Shown in pieces: positions 7,713-16,864 of a stretch of 64,000 nucleotides of DNA. The stretch comes from Streptomyces sp. 1222.5 (lineage in GTDB: Bacteria > Actinomycetota > Actinomycetes > Streptomycetales > Streptomycetaceae). How positions within the stretch are numbered: position 1 is the first letter of the stretch; each line of letters opens with the position of its first letter. The notes below the pieces were generated by a model that searched no databases, was not told the DNA's origin, and saw only the letters and a list, made by a program, of their open reading frames with translations. The position numbers and the translations under genes are program-made. The stretch spans positions 6,756,001-6,820,000 of the forward strand of contig NZ_FNSZ01000001.1 in assembly GCF_900105245.1 (NCBI RefSeq). The letters are read 5' to 3'.

Positions 7713-8780
7713 TCACTCGTACTCGGTGCCGCCCTTGCGGGTCAGGTAGGCGGGGCTCACCGCCTTGGCGATGGTGCGGCCGCCCGTCACCGGGCTGTGG
7801 CGCTCCACGGCGGGGCGGATCACCACGCCCTCCCGCAGGTGCAGTTCCCGGCCGGACACGGTCTCCCGGCCGCTCGCGAACTCAAGCACCCGCGCGACGT
7901 CGTACGGCCCCGCGTACAGCCGGGGCACCACCGGGACCTCCCCGGCCAGCAGCTCCGCCGCGTCCAGCCAGCGCACCGTGCCGTCCACCTCCGCCGCGAC
8001 GTCGAACGCCGCGTACCCGAGCGTGTCCCGCCGTCCGTCGGCCCCGTACGACAGGTCCTGCACCCCCGCGCCGAACACCTCCCCGAAGATGCCGACCCGG
8101 CGGGCGCCGAGCCGCTCGGCCAGCCGGGCCGCCGCCTCGGCGACCCCGTGCCCGCGCACCGCCCGCCAGTACAGGTTCCGCGGATCCTCACGCAGGGCGA
8201 GGGACTTGGCCCCGAAGCCCTTGGAGGACACGTACCCCCGTCCCTCGTCGGTGATCCAGGTCAGCAGGCACGCCGAACCGTGCAGCTTCTCCGTCAGGAC
8301 GACCGGCTCGCCCGGTGTGAAGATGTCCGGATACCGCTGGATGTTCTCGATGTCGACCCACGGCAGCAGACCCGGCGCCGACTCGACCTCCCCGCTCATC
8401 GTCGGCGGGACCGGCGGCACCCACTTGACGATGCCCAGCCGTTCCGCGAAGTCCGTCCCCTCGGCCGCCGCCCGCACCAGGTCGACCTCCGCCAGTGCGT
8501 TCGGCCGGCACACGATGCCCTGCGACAGCTCGCCGCGCAGCCGCACCGCCCTGACCCGGTTGGCCTCACCGCCCGCCAGCCGCCCGGTCAGCCCCAGTTC
8601 CTCGATCAGCGCGGCCGGGAGCACGGCCTGCTCGGGGATGTAGACGGCGGCCTCACCGGTGCGGTACGCGCCCTTGGCGACGACGGCCCGGTACAGGCCC
8701 ACCTGGGCCAGTTCGAGCGCGTCCGCGTTCGGATGCTCGTGGACGGTCAGCACTTCGGCGGTGACGCGCAGCGTCGACAT
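7713..8780 (-). CDS. ATP-dependent RNA ligase, DRB0094 (Rnl5) type
   Basis: Predicted ligase of 355 aa that seals nicked RNA through a lysine-AMP intermediate. Residues 1-100 resemble the N-terminal OB domain of the Deinococcus enzyme. The nucleotidyltransferase core follows with motif I EKLHGSA (adenylated Lys), motif III IFGEVFGAG, motif IV EGVVIRP and motif V IAKAVSPAYL. The full motif set suggests an active enzyme. ATG 8780 has a GAGGAG ribosome site. The biological RNA substrate is not known; no partner RNA-repair genes are adjacent. Confidence 0.85.
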   Translation of the reverse strand: MSTLRVTAEVLTVHEHPNADALELAQVGLYRAVVAKGAYRTGEAAVYIPEQAVLPAALIEELGLTGRLAGGEANRVRAVRLRGELSQGIVCRPNALAEVDLVRAAAEGTDFAERLGIVKWVPPVPPTMSGEVESAPGLLPWVDIENIQRYPDIFTPGEPVVLTEKLHGSACLLTWITDEGRGYVSSKGFGAKSLALREDPRNLYWRAVRGHGVAEAAARLAERLGARRVGIFGEVFGAGVQDLSYGADGRRDTLGYAAFDVAAEVDGTVRWLDAAELLAGEVPVVPRLYAGPYDVARVLEFASGRETVSGRELHLREGVVIRPAVERHSPVTGGRTIAKAVSPAYLTRKGGTEYE

Positions 8781-8799
8781 CGCGAACTCCTCGGGTGGG

Positions 8800-8817
8800 C
8801 GGGCACGTCGGTGCCCG
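8800..8817. terminator. Stem-loop downstream of BKACE-family gene
   Basis: CGGGCAC-GTCG-GTGCCCG is a perfect 7-bp stem, located 15 nt past the stop of the minus-strand gene ending at 8832 and upstream of the next gene start. Confidence 0.45.
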
Positions 8818-8831
8818 TCAGGCGTGTCTCA

Positions 8832-9584
8832 TCACCTCCCACTGTCCGCACGGGAAACGGGTGGAGCCACCGGATTCGGGCCTGCTACCGTCCACGCCGC
8901 CACCAACTCGGCGTTCGAGGCGGCCCGTCGGCCGTCCGGCAGCAGCAGCGTGTCCTCCAGGCCGATACGCGTCACCAGGCCGAGCCGGCCGGCCAGCCGC
9001 AGCACCGGCCAGGTGCCGCCCTCCTCCCCGTGCAGCAGCACCGGGCGGCCGGCCGCCGTGCCCAGCCGGGCCAGCAGGGCGCGTGCCGAGGCCTCGGCGG
9101 TCGCCGGGTCGGGATCGGTCACCTCGGCCAGCACCCGCAGCACCCGGGGCGCGAGCGGTGAGGCCGCGAACCGGGCCGCGCCGTCGGTGCCCGACCAGAT
9201 GCCCGCCTCCACCCCCACACCCCGCTCCAGCAGGTGACCGGCGACGTCCTCCGCGCCCGGCTCATGCCAGTTGACCGACGCGAAGTCGGGCAGCACCGAC
9301 CAGTCGCGCACCCGCGCGAGCCGGGCCGCCGGGTCGGGCTCCGCCCACGCGCCGGTGGTCACCCCGACCGGCACCCGCACCCGCGCCCTGATCGCCTCCA
9401 GCGCCGACGCGAGCACACGCGGGGAGAGACTCTCGTGGCCGCAAGGAGTCCTCGGGTGGACGTGGACCGACGTGGCCCCGGCCGCCACGGCGTCGGCCGC
9501 CGAACGGGCCAGTTCCCCGGGGGACATCGGGACCGCCGCGCCGTCGGCTGCCGACCGGCGCCCGTTGAGACACACCTGCACCAT
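8832..9584 (-). CDS. BKACE-family (3-keto-5-aminohexanoate cleavage enzyme-like) protein
   Basis: A 250-aa protein of the beta-keto acid cleavage enzyme family, TIM-barrel enzymes that use Zn and acetyl-CoA to cleave beta-keto acids. The Zn-binding HVHPRT motif is near residue 40, and ASVNWHEPGAED, GVEAGIW and the C-terminal RIGLEDTLLLPDG signature follow. It is about 20-30 residues shorter than typical members. ATG 9584 starts the conserved MVQVCLNG segment. The keto-acid substrate is not predictable. Confidence 0.82.
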   Translation of the reverse strand: MVQVCLNGRRSAADGAAVPMSPGELARSAADAVAAGATSVHVHPRTPCGHESLSPRVLASALEAIRARVRVPVGVTTGAWAEPDPAARLARVRDWSVLPDFASVNWHEPGAEDVAGHLLERGVGVEAGIWSGTDGAARFAASPLAPRVLRVLAEVTDPDPATAEASARALLARLGTAAGRPVLLHGEEGGTWPVLRLAGRLGLVTRIGLEDTLLLPDGRRAASNAELVAAWTVAGPNPVAPPVSRADSGR

Positions 9585-9679
9585 GTCACGATGGTGCCCA
9601 CCGGCCCGGCGGTCATCCCGGACCGCCTCGAAGCCGGGAGTGCGGCATCCCCTGCGCACCCCCGGTGGAACCCGGCCCC

Positions 9680-10282
9680 TCAGGCCGACATCAGCAGCCG
9701 TTCACGCCGGGAGGACGCCAGCGCCCGCGGGGTGAGCACGGGCCGCGGCACCAGGATCCCGCAGTCCGTGCAGACCGGGCCGGACGACGGCTCGTGGTCG
9801 AGGCCGTACCGCCAGACCAGGCGCTGTCCGTCGCACACCGGGCAGGAGGAGCCCGGTGCCCGCTCCAGCGCGGCGATCAGCCGGCGCAGCACCTCGGCCA
9901 GCGGCTCGTCGGGGTGGACCCGCGGGTCGTCGCACCACGCGACCCCGAATCCGCCCCAGGTCAGCCGGTGCCAGTCGTCCACGCTGCCCGGCCTGCGCAG
10001 CCCGTCGTGCTTCTCCTTCCTGCGCCGCTCGGTGAACTCCGTCTCGTACGCGAACCAGACCGAACGGGCCTCCTCCAACTCCTCCAGCGCGGCCACGAGC
10101 CGCACCGGTTCGGGGGAGCGGTCCTCGGGGCCGAAGCCCGACCGGGAGCACAGATGGTCCCAGGTCGCCCGATGCCCGTAAGGGGCGAACTTCTCGAGGC
10201 ACTTGCGCAGTGAGTACCGCCGCAGTGCCAGATCACAGCCCGGATCGCGTACCTGTCTCGCCAGACTCCGGAAACCGGCCAT
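9680..10282 (-). CDS. Conserved actinobacterial protein with putative zinc ribbon
   Basis: Unrecognised 200-aa soluble protein. It has an acidic helical middle (EELEEARSVWFAYETEFTE) and a C-terminal pair of knuckles, CPVCDGQR and CTDCGILV, which would form a zinc ribbon at about residues 145-180. ATG 10282 has a strong GGAGGTG ribosome site. The ribbon suggests nucleic-acid or protein binding, but nothing more can be said. Confidence 0.7.
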   Translation of the reverse strand: MAGFRSLARQVRDPGCDLALRRYSLRKCLEKFAPYGHRATWDHLCSRSGFGPEDRSPEPVRLVAALEELEEARSVWFAYETEFTERRRKEKHDGLRRPGSVDDWHRLTWGGFGVAWCDDPRVHPDEPLAEVLRRLIAALERAPGSSCPVCDGQRLVWRYGLDHEPSSGPVCTDCGILVPRPVLTPRALASSRRERLLMSA

Positions 10283-10490
10283 CGCCCTGCACCTCCGTCA
10301 CACCTGCACCTGCACTTCGGTCACTTCGGCGTCGTCGCAAGGACGTCGTCGAGTAGACGTATCGACAGGCGAATCGGCTCCATCTCTTCTCGGGTTCTGC
10401 TTGCCGGACTTCAAAAACTGACGCATGTTCATCTTTGAACTGGGGGATACCGGCGGTAACGTTCGGCCACCCCTGTCGCTAGGAGCTGCC

Positions 10491-13280
10491 ATGCCACGGC
10501 GAACCCCACGTAACGCCCTTGACAGAGTGAGAACGTCCCGCCGTCTCTTCGGGTTCCTGAAGACGGCGTCCGTATGCGTCCTGACGGCCGCACTTCTCTC
10601 CCCGCTCGGCCAGACCCCCGCCTCGGCGGCCGGCGCGGCCGCCGCCCCCGACTACTGCGGCGGCCGGTGCTCGGACATCCTGCCGCCCGGTGAGAACGGC
10701 AACGCGACACTCGCGCAGATCCTGCTCAACCAGGCCTTCGGCACCCAGCCCGCGCACGCCGAGGACCAGCTCGGACCGTACGCGGGGCTCGCCACGGGCT
10801 ACCCGGCCCTCACCGACGCGAAGATCAACACCTTTTTCGGCGACGCCTCCTTCGGCGTCCCCGCGGACCAGATCGCCTCCACCGAGAAGCCGGCCGGCCG
10901 CGGCGATGTGACGATCGTCCGCGACAAGAAGACCGGTGTGCCGCACATCACGGGCACCACGCGCTACGGCACCGAGTTCGGCGCGGGATACGCGGCCGGC
11001 GAGGACCGGTTGTGGCTGATGGACGTCTTCCGGCACGTCGGCCGCGGCCAGCTCACGACCTTCGCGGGCGGCGCGGCCGCCAACCAGGGCCTGGAGCAGC
11101 AGTTCTACCGGAACGCCCCCTACACCGAGGCCGACCTCCAGGCGCAGATCGACAACGCGGTCGCGAAGAACGGCGCCCGCGGCCAGCAGGCGCTCGCCGA
11201 CGTCAAGGCCTATCTGGACGGCATCAACGCCTACATCGACGCCTCCGACAGCGGCCGCTACTTCCCCGGCGAGTACGACCTGACCGGCCACAAGGACGTC
11301 ATCACCAACGCCGGCACGATCGAGCACTTCAAGGTCACCGACCTGGTGGCGCTCGCCTCCGTGATCGGCTCGCTGTTCGGCTCCGGCGGCGGCGGCGAGG
11401 TCGACAACGCCCTCTCCCTGATGGCCGCCCAGGCCAAGTACGGCGTCGAGGAGGGCACCCGCGTCTGGGAGGCCTTCCGCGAGCGCAACGACCCCGAGGC
11501 CGTCCTCACCGTGCACGGCGGTGAGAGCTTCCCGTACGGCGCCAGGCCCGCCGACGCCCAGGGCGCGGCCCTGCCCGACGCCGGCTCGGTCGTCTCCGAA
11601 CCGCTCGTCTACGACCGCACGGGCACCGGCGCGACCGCGAGCGCGAGAAGCATGTCCGCCACGGCCGCCAGGACCTCGCTCGGCTCGGCCCGGCGCGGCA
11701 TGTCCAACGCCCTCGTGGTCAGCGGCAAGTACACCGCGAGCGGGCACCCCATCGCCGTCTTCGGCCCGCAGACCGGCTACTTCGCCCCGCAGCTGCTCAT
11801 GCTCCAGGAGATCCAGGGCCCCGGCATCAGCGCCCGCGGCGCCTCCTTCGCGGGGCTGAGCATGTACGTCGAACTCGGCCGCGGCCAGGACTACTCCTGG
11901 AGCGCGACCACCTCCGGCCAGGACATCATCGACACCTACGCCGTCGAGCTGTGCCAGGACGACTACCACTACCTGTACCGCGGCACCTGCACCGCGATGG
12001 AGAAGCTCGAGCAGAAGAACGCCTGGAAACCGACCACGGCCGACGGCACCGCGGCCGGCTCCTACACCATGCGGGCGTGGCGCACGAAGTACGGACCGGT
12101 GGCGTACCGGGCCACCGTCGGCGGCAAGAAGGTCGCCTACACCACCCTGCGCTCCTCGTATCTGCACGAGGCCGACTCGATCGTCGGCTTCCAGATGCTG
12201 AACGACCCCGACTTCGTCAAGGGACCGCAGGACTTCCAGAGCGCGGCGCAGCACATCAACTACACCTTCAACTGGTTCTACGCCGACTCCCGGCACACCG
12301 CCTACTACAACAGCGGTGACAACCCGGTCCGGGCGGACGGTGTCGACGCCGAGTTCCCGGTGTGGGCGCGGCCCGCGTACGAGTGGCGGAACTGGGACCC
12401 GGCCGGCAACACGGCCGACTACACCCCGGCCTCCGCCCACCCCAACTCGGTCGACCAGGACTACTACGTCTCCTGGAACAACAAGCAGGCCAAGGACTAC
12501 ACGACGGCGTCCTGGGGCGACGGCTCCGTGCACCGCGGCAACCTGCTCGACGACCGGGTGCGGAGACTGGTCGCGGCCGGCGGGGTGACCCGCGCCCAGC
12601 TGGTGCAGGCCATGGCGGACGCGGCCCTGGCCGACCTGCGCGCCGAGGACGTGCTGCCCGACCTGCTCAAGGTGATCGACTCCTCGGCGGTGAGCGACCC
12701 CACGGCCGCCGCGGCGGTGGCCAAGCTCCGGGCCTGGGTGGGCGCGGGCGCCAGGCGCACCGAGACGTCGGCCGGCTCCAAGGCGTACGCCGACGCCGAC
12801 GCCGTCCGCATCCTGGACGGCTGGTGGCCGCTGCTGGTCAAGGCCGAGTTCGAACCGGGGCTCGGCAGCGATCTGTACACGGCGATCACGCACAGCCTGC
12901 CCGTCGACGAGGCCCCGTCCGCCGGACACGGCCCGACCGGCTCGCACGCCGGCAGCTCCTTCCAGTACGGCTGGTGGAGCTATGTCGACAAGGACGTACG
13001 AGCGGTGCTCGGGGAGCACGTGCGGGGCGGCCTCGGCCGCACGTACTGCGGCGGCGGCAGCCTCACCGCCTGCCGGGACACGCTGATCAGCACGCTGAAG
13101 CAGGCGGCCGGTCTGACCGCCGCGCAGGTCTACCCGGGCGACGACCAGTGCTCGGCGGGCGACCAGTGGTGCGCCGACTCGATCGTCCAGCGCACCCTGG
13201 GCGGCATCAAGCACGGCCGGATCGGCTGGCAGAACCGGCCCACCTTCCAGCAGGTGGTGGAGTACACCTCGCACCGCTGA
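10491..13280 (+). CDS. Secreted penicillin acylase-family Ntn hydrolase
   Basis: A 929-aa precursor. The signal peptide covers about residues 1-47 (basic RRLFGFLKTASV, hydrophobic core, ASA|AG). The protein is predicted to be cut autocatalytically before Ser405 (codon 11703-11705, motif RRGMSNALVVSG), which would become the N-terminal nucleophile of the beta subunit. YTFNWFYADSRHTAYY is typical of the family. Members hydrolyse amide bonds of penicillins, lipopeptides or acyl-homoserine lactones; the substrate here is open. ATG 10491 with TAGGAG is preferred to ATG 10425. A C-terminal cysteine-rich stretch (four to six Cys) suggests extracellular disulfides. Confidence 0.9.
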   Translation: MPRRTPRNALDRVRTSRRLFGFLKTASVCVLTAALLSPLGQTPASAAGAAAAPDYCGGRCSDILPPGENGNATLAQILLNQAFGTQPAHAEDQLGPYAGLATGYPALTDAKINTFFGDASFGVPADQIASTEKPAGRGDVTIVRDKKTGVPHITGTTRYGTEFGAGYAAGEDRLWLMDVFRHVGRGQLTTFAGGAAANQGLEQQFYRNAPYTEADLQAQIDNAVAKNGARGQQALADVKAYLDGINAYIDASDSGRYFPGEYDLTGHKDVITNAGTIEHFKVTDLVALASVIGSLFGSGGGGEVDNALSLMAAQAKYGVEEGTRVWEAFRERNDPEAVLTVHGGESFPYGARPADAQGAALPDAGSVVSEPLVYDRTGTGATASARSMSATAARTSLGSARRGMSNALVVSGKYTASGHPIAVFGPQTGYFAPQLLMLQEIQGPGISARGASFAGLSMYVELGRGQDYSWSATTSGQDIIDTYAVELCQDDYHYLYRGTCTAMEKLEQKNAWKPTTADGTAAGSYTMRAWRTKYGPVAYRATVGGKKVAYTTLRSSYLHEADSIVGFQMLNDPDFVKGPQDFQSAAQHINYTFNWFYADSRHTAYYNSGDNPVRADGVDAEFPVWARPAYEWRNWDPAGNTADYTPASAHPNSVDQDYYVSWNNKQAKDYTTASWGDGSVHRGNLLDDRVRRLVAAGGVTRAQLVQAMADAALADLRAEDVLPDLLKVIDSSAVSDPTAAAAVAKLRAWVGAGARRTETSAGSKAYADADAVRILDGWWPLLVKAEFEPGLGSDLYTAITHSLPVDEAPSAGHGPTGSHAGSSFQYGWWSYVDKDVRAVLGEHVRGGLGRTYCGGGSLTACRDTLISTLKQAAGLTAAQVYPGDDQCSAGDQWCADSIVQRTLGGIKHGRIGWQNRPTFQQVVEYTSHR

Positions 13281-13298
13281 GGCGACACGGGCGGCGGG

Positions 13299-14597
13299 TC
13301 AGGCGATACGGCCCGCCGCCAGTACCACTCTTGCCAGTTCGGGGTGCACGATGTCGCTGTGCGCCCCGCTCGGCGCGCCCCCGCGCCGGACCACGGCCGC
13401 CACGTCGACGCTCACGCACCCCGACGCCGGCAGCGGCCCGGCCAGGGCCGCCGCGAGGTCCAGCCGGGCGGTGCCGGAGACCGCCTGCACCCCGTCGTGG
13501 CCCATGGCGCCCCATCGCGGGCCCAGCACGGCCGCGATCTCGTTGCCCGTGCAGGACCGGTCGTCCCCGGCCAGCCGGGACGCCAGCGGGTAGAACGTGC
13601 CGAGGGCCGAGTCGAAGTGCGAGTGACAGCACACGAGCGGGCCGTCGATCCGCCGTTCCCGGCCCTGGAGCGCCCCCGCCCGGTCCGGGGCGTGCGGCAG
13701 CCGGGCCGCGAACGCGTAGTGCGAGAAGGCGCCCTGGAGCAGCGTCACCGACTTCACGGCCCGCACCCCCTCGGGCAGCCCGCGCAGCGCGAAGGCGACC
13801 AGCCGCCCGCCGAAGCTGTGCCCGACCAGATGCACCCGTACCCCGGGTGCCGCCTCGGCCAGCCGCCCGACGAGCGGTCCGAGTCCGTGCTCGCCGACCG
13901 CGCCGGCCCGGCGTTTCATCGTGTGGTACGTCGCCTGCCGGAGCAGTTCCTTGGCGCCGTCCCAGGGGTTGGGGAGACCGAATCCCGCGGTCTCCCCCAC
14001 CGGGTCCAGCGCGGCCAGGGCCCCGGCGAGTTCCTCGCAGACGCCCGCCGGGTCCAGCGTGAAGACGGCCGGCTCGCCCTCCTCGTCCGTGTCGGCGCCG
14101 CCGCGCCTCCCCTCGTCGACCAGCAGCCGCACCAGCCCGCCGAACTCCGTCAACCCGGCCTCGCCGCCCGGCCGTTCGTCGAGCATCCGGGCCAGCCGGT
14201 CGACCACCGTCGTCCGGTCCGGGAAGGTCTCCAGCAGTGCGCGCCGGGTGTCCTTGTCCAGTGCCGGGCGTGGTGCCGCCCCGGCCTCCTCGGCCGCCAC
14301 GGACCGGGGGAAGTCCGGGATCGGTTCGTCGCTGAACCGCATCGACGGCCAGATCACGCCCACGTACCCGAGGCGTGCCCGGGGGGCGAGCTCCGGGACC
14401 GGGGCGAAGAAGCGCCGGTACAGCGCGGTCGCGCCCGAGCGGTCGTTGTTCCAGCCGTGCGCGAAGACGACCAGGTCACGGACCCCGCGGTCCCTGACCT
14501 GTGCCGTCAGCCGGTCGCGTTCGGGGCCGTCCACGTCCCCGTCCGCGTCGAAGGTCAACTCCCAGTAGGGAGTCACGCTCATCCCAGGATCCGCCAT
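13299..14597 (-). CDS. Alpha/beta-hydrolase fold protein
   Basis: Cytoplasmic 432-aa protein with no signal peptide. FAHGWNNDRSGA near residue 45 forms the oxyanion region, and the nucleophile elbow GHSFGG lies near residue 262. It looks like a serine hydrolase of the lipase/esterase type. It is convergent with the acylase gene (18-bp gap). ATG 14597 has a GGGAG box; ATG 14582 is an alternative. Substrate and pathway are unknown. Confidence 0.75.
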   Translation of the reverse strand: MADPGMSVTPYWELTFDADGDVDGPERDRLTAQVRDRGVRDLVVFAHGWNNDRSGATALYRRFFAPVPELAPRARLGYVGVIWPSMRFSDEPIPDFPRSVAAEEAGAAPRPALDKDTRRALLETFPDRTTVVDRLARMLDERPGGEAGLTEFGGLVRLLVDEGRRGGADTDEEGEPAVFTLDPAGVCEELAGALAALDPVGETAGFGLPNPWDGAKELLRQATYHTMKRRAGAVGEHGLGPLVGRLAEAAPGVRVHLVGHSFGGRLVAFALRGLPEGVRAVKSVTLLQGAFSHYAFAARLPHAPDRAGALQGRERRIDGPLVCCHSHFDSALGTFYPLASRLAGDDRSCTGNEIAAVLGPRWGAMGHDGVQAVSGTARLDLAAALAGPLPASGCVSVDVAAVVRRGGAPSGAHSDIVHPELARVVLAAGRIA

Positions 14598-14683
14598 GCC
14601 AGGCTCCCTCGTCCCACCCCCGGAAACGACGCGTTACGGGCGTATCGTCCTGCGGCGGGACGGAGTTGGCCATACACCGCGTC

Positions 14684-15910
14684 TCACTTGTACAGCAGAT
14701 ACTCCTGACGGGTCCGCCGGAACGCGGCGAGTTCCTCCTGCCAGGCACCGGTCACCTCGTCGGTGCCGGCGCCCGCGTCGATCATCGTGCGTACCCGCGT
14801 GGAACCGGTCAGCTTGTCGATCCAGTCGTCCGACCGCCAGGCGAAGCCGTCCCACACCTTCCGTGCGGTCACCAGCAGCCCGATGCCCGTGCGCACGGGG
14901 TCGTAGGCGGCCCGGTCGTGGACGTGGATCTGCACCCCGCCGACGGTCTTGCCCTGGAACTTGGAGAACGTCGGCGCGAAGTACGCCTCCCGGAACCGGA
15001 CCCCCGGCAGCCCGAGCCCGTTCGCGGCGGCGGCCCAGCGCCCGTCGACCCCCTCCGCGCCGAGCAGTTCGAAGGGCCTGGTCGTGCCCCGGCCCTCGGA
15101 GAGGTTGGTGCCCTCGAACATGCAGGTGCCGGAGTACACCAGCGCCGTGTCCGGGGTGGGCATGTTGGGGCTCGGCGGCACCCAGGGCAGTCCGGAGGCG
15201 TCGTAGAAGTCGGTGCGCCTCCAGCCCGTCATCAGCACGGTCTCCAGCGGGACCGGCGCGGCGAGGAACTCCCCGTTGAACAGCCGGGCCAGCTCCGCGA
15301 CCGTCATGCCGTGCGCCTGCGCGATCGGCCGGCGGCCGACGAACGTGGCGAACTCCTTGTGCAGCACCGGGCCCAGGGCCGCGCGCCCGGTCACCGGGTT
15401 CGGGCGGTCGAGGACGACGAAGCGCTTCCCGGCGAGCTGCGCCGCCTCCATGCAGTCGTACAGCGTCCAGATGTAGGTGTAGAAGCGTGCGCCCGCGTCC
15501 TGGATGTCGAAGACGACCGTGTCGACACCGGAGGCGGTGAAGACGTCGGCCAGTGGGCGGCCGCTCTTGAGGTATGTGTCGTAGACCGGCAGGCCGGTCG
15601 CGGGGTCGTCGTAGCGGCCCTCGGAGCCGCCGGCCTGGGCGGTGCCGCGGAACCCGTGCTCGGGACCGAAGACGGCCGTCAACTGCACGCGGGGATCGGC
15701 GTGCATGACGTCGACGACATGGCGGACGTCCCTGGTGATGCCGGTGGGGTTGGTGACGATGCCCACACGCCGGCCGCTGAGCAGGGCGTATCCGTCGGCC
15801 GCGAGTCTCTCGAAACCCGTGCGCAGGCGACCGGTTGCGGCTGCCGTCGGCGGTCCGGGCGAGGCGGTGGCCGTGGCCGCTGCGAGTAAGGCTCTTCTGG
15901 ACAGGTGCAT
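14684..15910 (-). CDS. DUF1343 / NamZ-type exo-beta-N-acetylmuramidase, Tat-exported
   Basis: A 408-aa exported protein with a twin-arginine leader (LSRRALLAA at residues 3-11). The DUF1343 core includes GIVTNPTGI, FGPEHGFRG, FDIQDAGARFYTYIW, LDRPNPV and FEGTNLSEGRGTTRPFE. Characterised NamZ enzymes remove terminal N-acetylmuramic acid from peptidoglycan fragments, so a cell-wall recycling or scavenging role is likely. Length matches the family. Confidence 0.85.
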   Translation of the reverse strand: MHLSRRALLAAATATASPGPPTAAATGRLRTGFERLAADGYALLSGRRVGIVTNPTGITRDVRHVVDVMHADPRVQLTAVFGPEHGFRGTAQAGGSEGRYDDPATGLPVYDTYLKSGRPLADVFTASGVDTVVFDIQDAGARFYTYIWTLYDCMEAAQLAGKRFVVLDRPNPVTGRAALGPVLHKEFATFVGRRPIAQAHGMTVAELARLFNGEFLAAPVPLETVLMTGWRRTDFYDASGLPWVPPSPNMPTPDTALVYSGTCMFEGTNLSEGRGTTRPFELLGAEGVDGRWAAAANGLGLPGVRFREAYFAPTFSKFQGKTVGGVQIHVHDRAAYDPVRTGIGLLVTARKVWDGFAWRSDDWIDKLTGSTRVRTMIDAGAGTDEVTGAWQEELAAFRRTRQEYLLYK

Positions 15911-15972
15911 GAGGTGACCTCCACGTCGAGCGCTTCCGCAGGCAGTGTGGCAGGCTGCGGGCCGTCTGTCGT

Positions 15973-15998
15973 TGATCGCGCAGTTCCCCGCGCCCTTG
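15973..15998 (+). repeat. Copy of dispersed intergenic GC repeat
   Basis: TTGATCGCGCAGTTCCCCGC followed by GCCC matches the repeats near 7629 and 63738. This copy lacks the complete second hairpin arm. Confidence 0.65.
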
Positions 15999-16018
15999 GT
16001 GGGTCGACCCTTCCGTAG

Positions 16019-16040
16019 CTACATACCGACTGGTTAGTCT
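16019..16040. promoter_or_regulatory. Operator/promoter of the SDR-ligase-TetR operon
   Basis: CTACATACCGACTGGTTAGT is a partly symmetric TetR-type site. Its first 12 bases are identical, in the same orientation toward the gene, to the site before the minus-strand kinase gene (21504-21525). The -10-like TAGTCT at 16035-16040 overlaps it, so bound repressor would block transcription. Confidence 0.7.
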
Positions 16041-16090
16041 GGCCCCGCGGAGCCGATGTGTGCCGCGCGACGTCGTGCCGAAGGAGACCG

Positions 16091-16864
16091 ATGGTGAAAG
16101 CCGTGCTGGATGCGGGAGTGGTCGTCACCGGAGCCGGTGGCGGGATCGGGGCCGCGCTGGCCAGGCGGTTCGCCGCCGAGGGAGCCCGGGTCGTGGTGAA
16201 CGACCTCGACGCGGACAAGGCCGCGGCGGTGGCCGAGGAGATCGGCGGGACCGCCGTCCCCGGCGACGCCTCCGCGATCGTCGCCGACGCCCGGGACGCG
16301 CTCGGCGGCACCGTCGACGTCTACTGCGCCAACGCCGGGGTCGCCTTCGAGGACGGCGGTGCCGACGGCCCGCTGGACGAGAGGACCTGGGGCCTGTCCT
16401 GGGACGTCAACGTGATGGCCCACGTCCGCGCCGCCCACGAGCTGCTGCCGGGCTGGCTGGAGCGGGGCGGCGGCCGGTTCGTCTCCACCGTGTCGGCCGC
16501 CGGGCTCCTCACCATGATCGGCGCCCCCTCCTACAGCGTCACCAAGCACGGCGCCTACGCCTTCGCGGAGTGGCTGTCCCTCACCTACCGCCACCGCGGC
16601 CTGAAGGTGCACGCGATCTGCCCGCAGGGCGTCCGCACCGACATGCTCGCCGCCACCGGCAGCGCCGGCGACCTGGTGCTCCACCCGACCGCGATCGCAC
16701 CGGAAGCCGTCGCGGACGCCCTGTTCCGGGGCATCGAGGAGGACCGCTTCCTGATCCTGCCGCACCCCGAGGTGGCCGGCTTCTACCAGGCGCGGGCCGG
16801 CGACCCCGACCGCTGGCTGGCGGGCATGAACCACCTCCAGCGCACGTGGGAGGAGACCCGATGA
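16091..16864 (+). CDS. Short-chain dehydrogenase/reductase
   Basis: NAD(P)-dependent SDR of 257 aa. TGAGGGIG (residues 13-20) is the cofactor loop, NAG lies near residue 81, and the active site is Ser in STVSAAG with Tyr148 and Lys152 in YSVTK. ATG 16091 follows GAAGGAG. The next gene overlaps by 4 bp (ATGA), so the two are translationally coupled. In context it may reduce or oxidise a hydroxyacyl-CoA, the place held by LvaD in the lva pathway (inference). Confidence 0.9.
   Translation: MVKAVLDAGVVVTGAGGGIGAALARRFAAEGARVVVNDLDADKAAAVAEEIGGTAVPGDASAIVADARDALGGTVDVYCANAGVAFEDGGADGPLDERTWGLSWDVNVMAHVRAAHELLPGWLERGGGRFVSTVSAAGLLTMIGAPSYSVTKHGAYAFAEWLSLTYRHRGLKVHAICPQGVRTDMLAATGSAGDLVLHPTAIAPEAVADALFRGIEEDRFLILPHPEVAGFYQARAGDPDRWLAGMNHLQRTWEETR

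Noticed and set aside
10479..13274. 931-aa minus-strand open frame opposite the acylase gene
   Set aside because: It is a shadow of a high-GC coding strand: low-complexity Val/Gly/Arg composition, no domain, and fully overlapped by the well-supported acylase.
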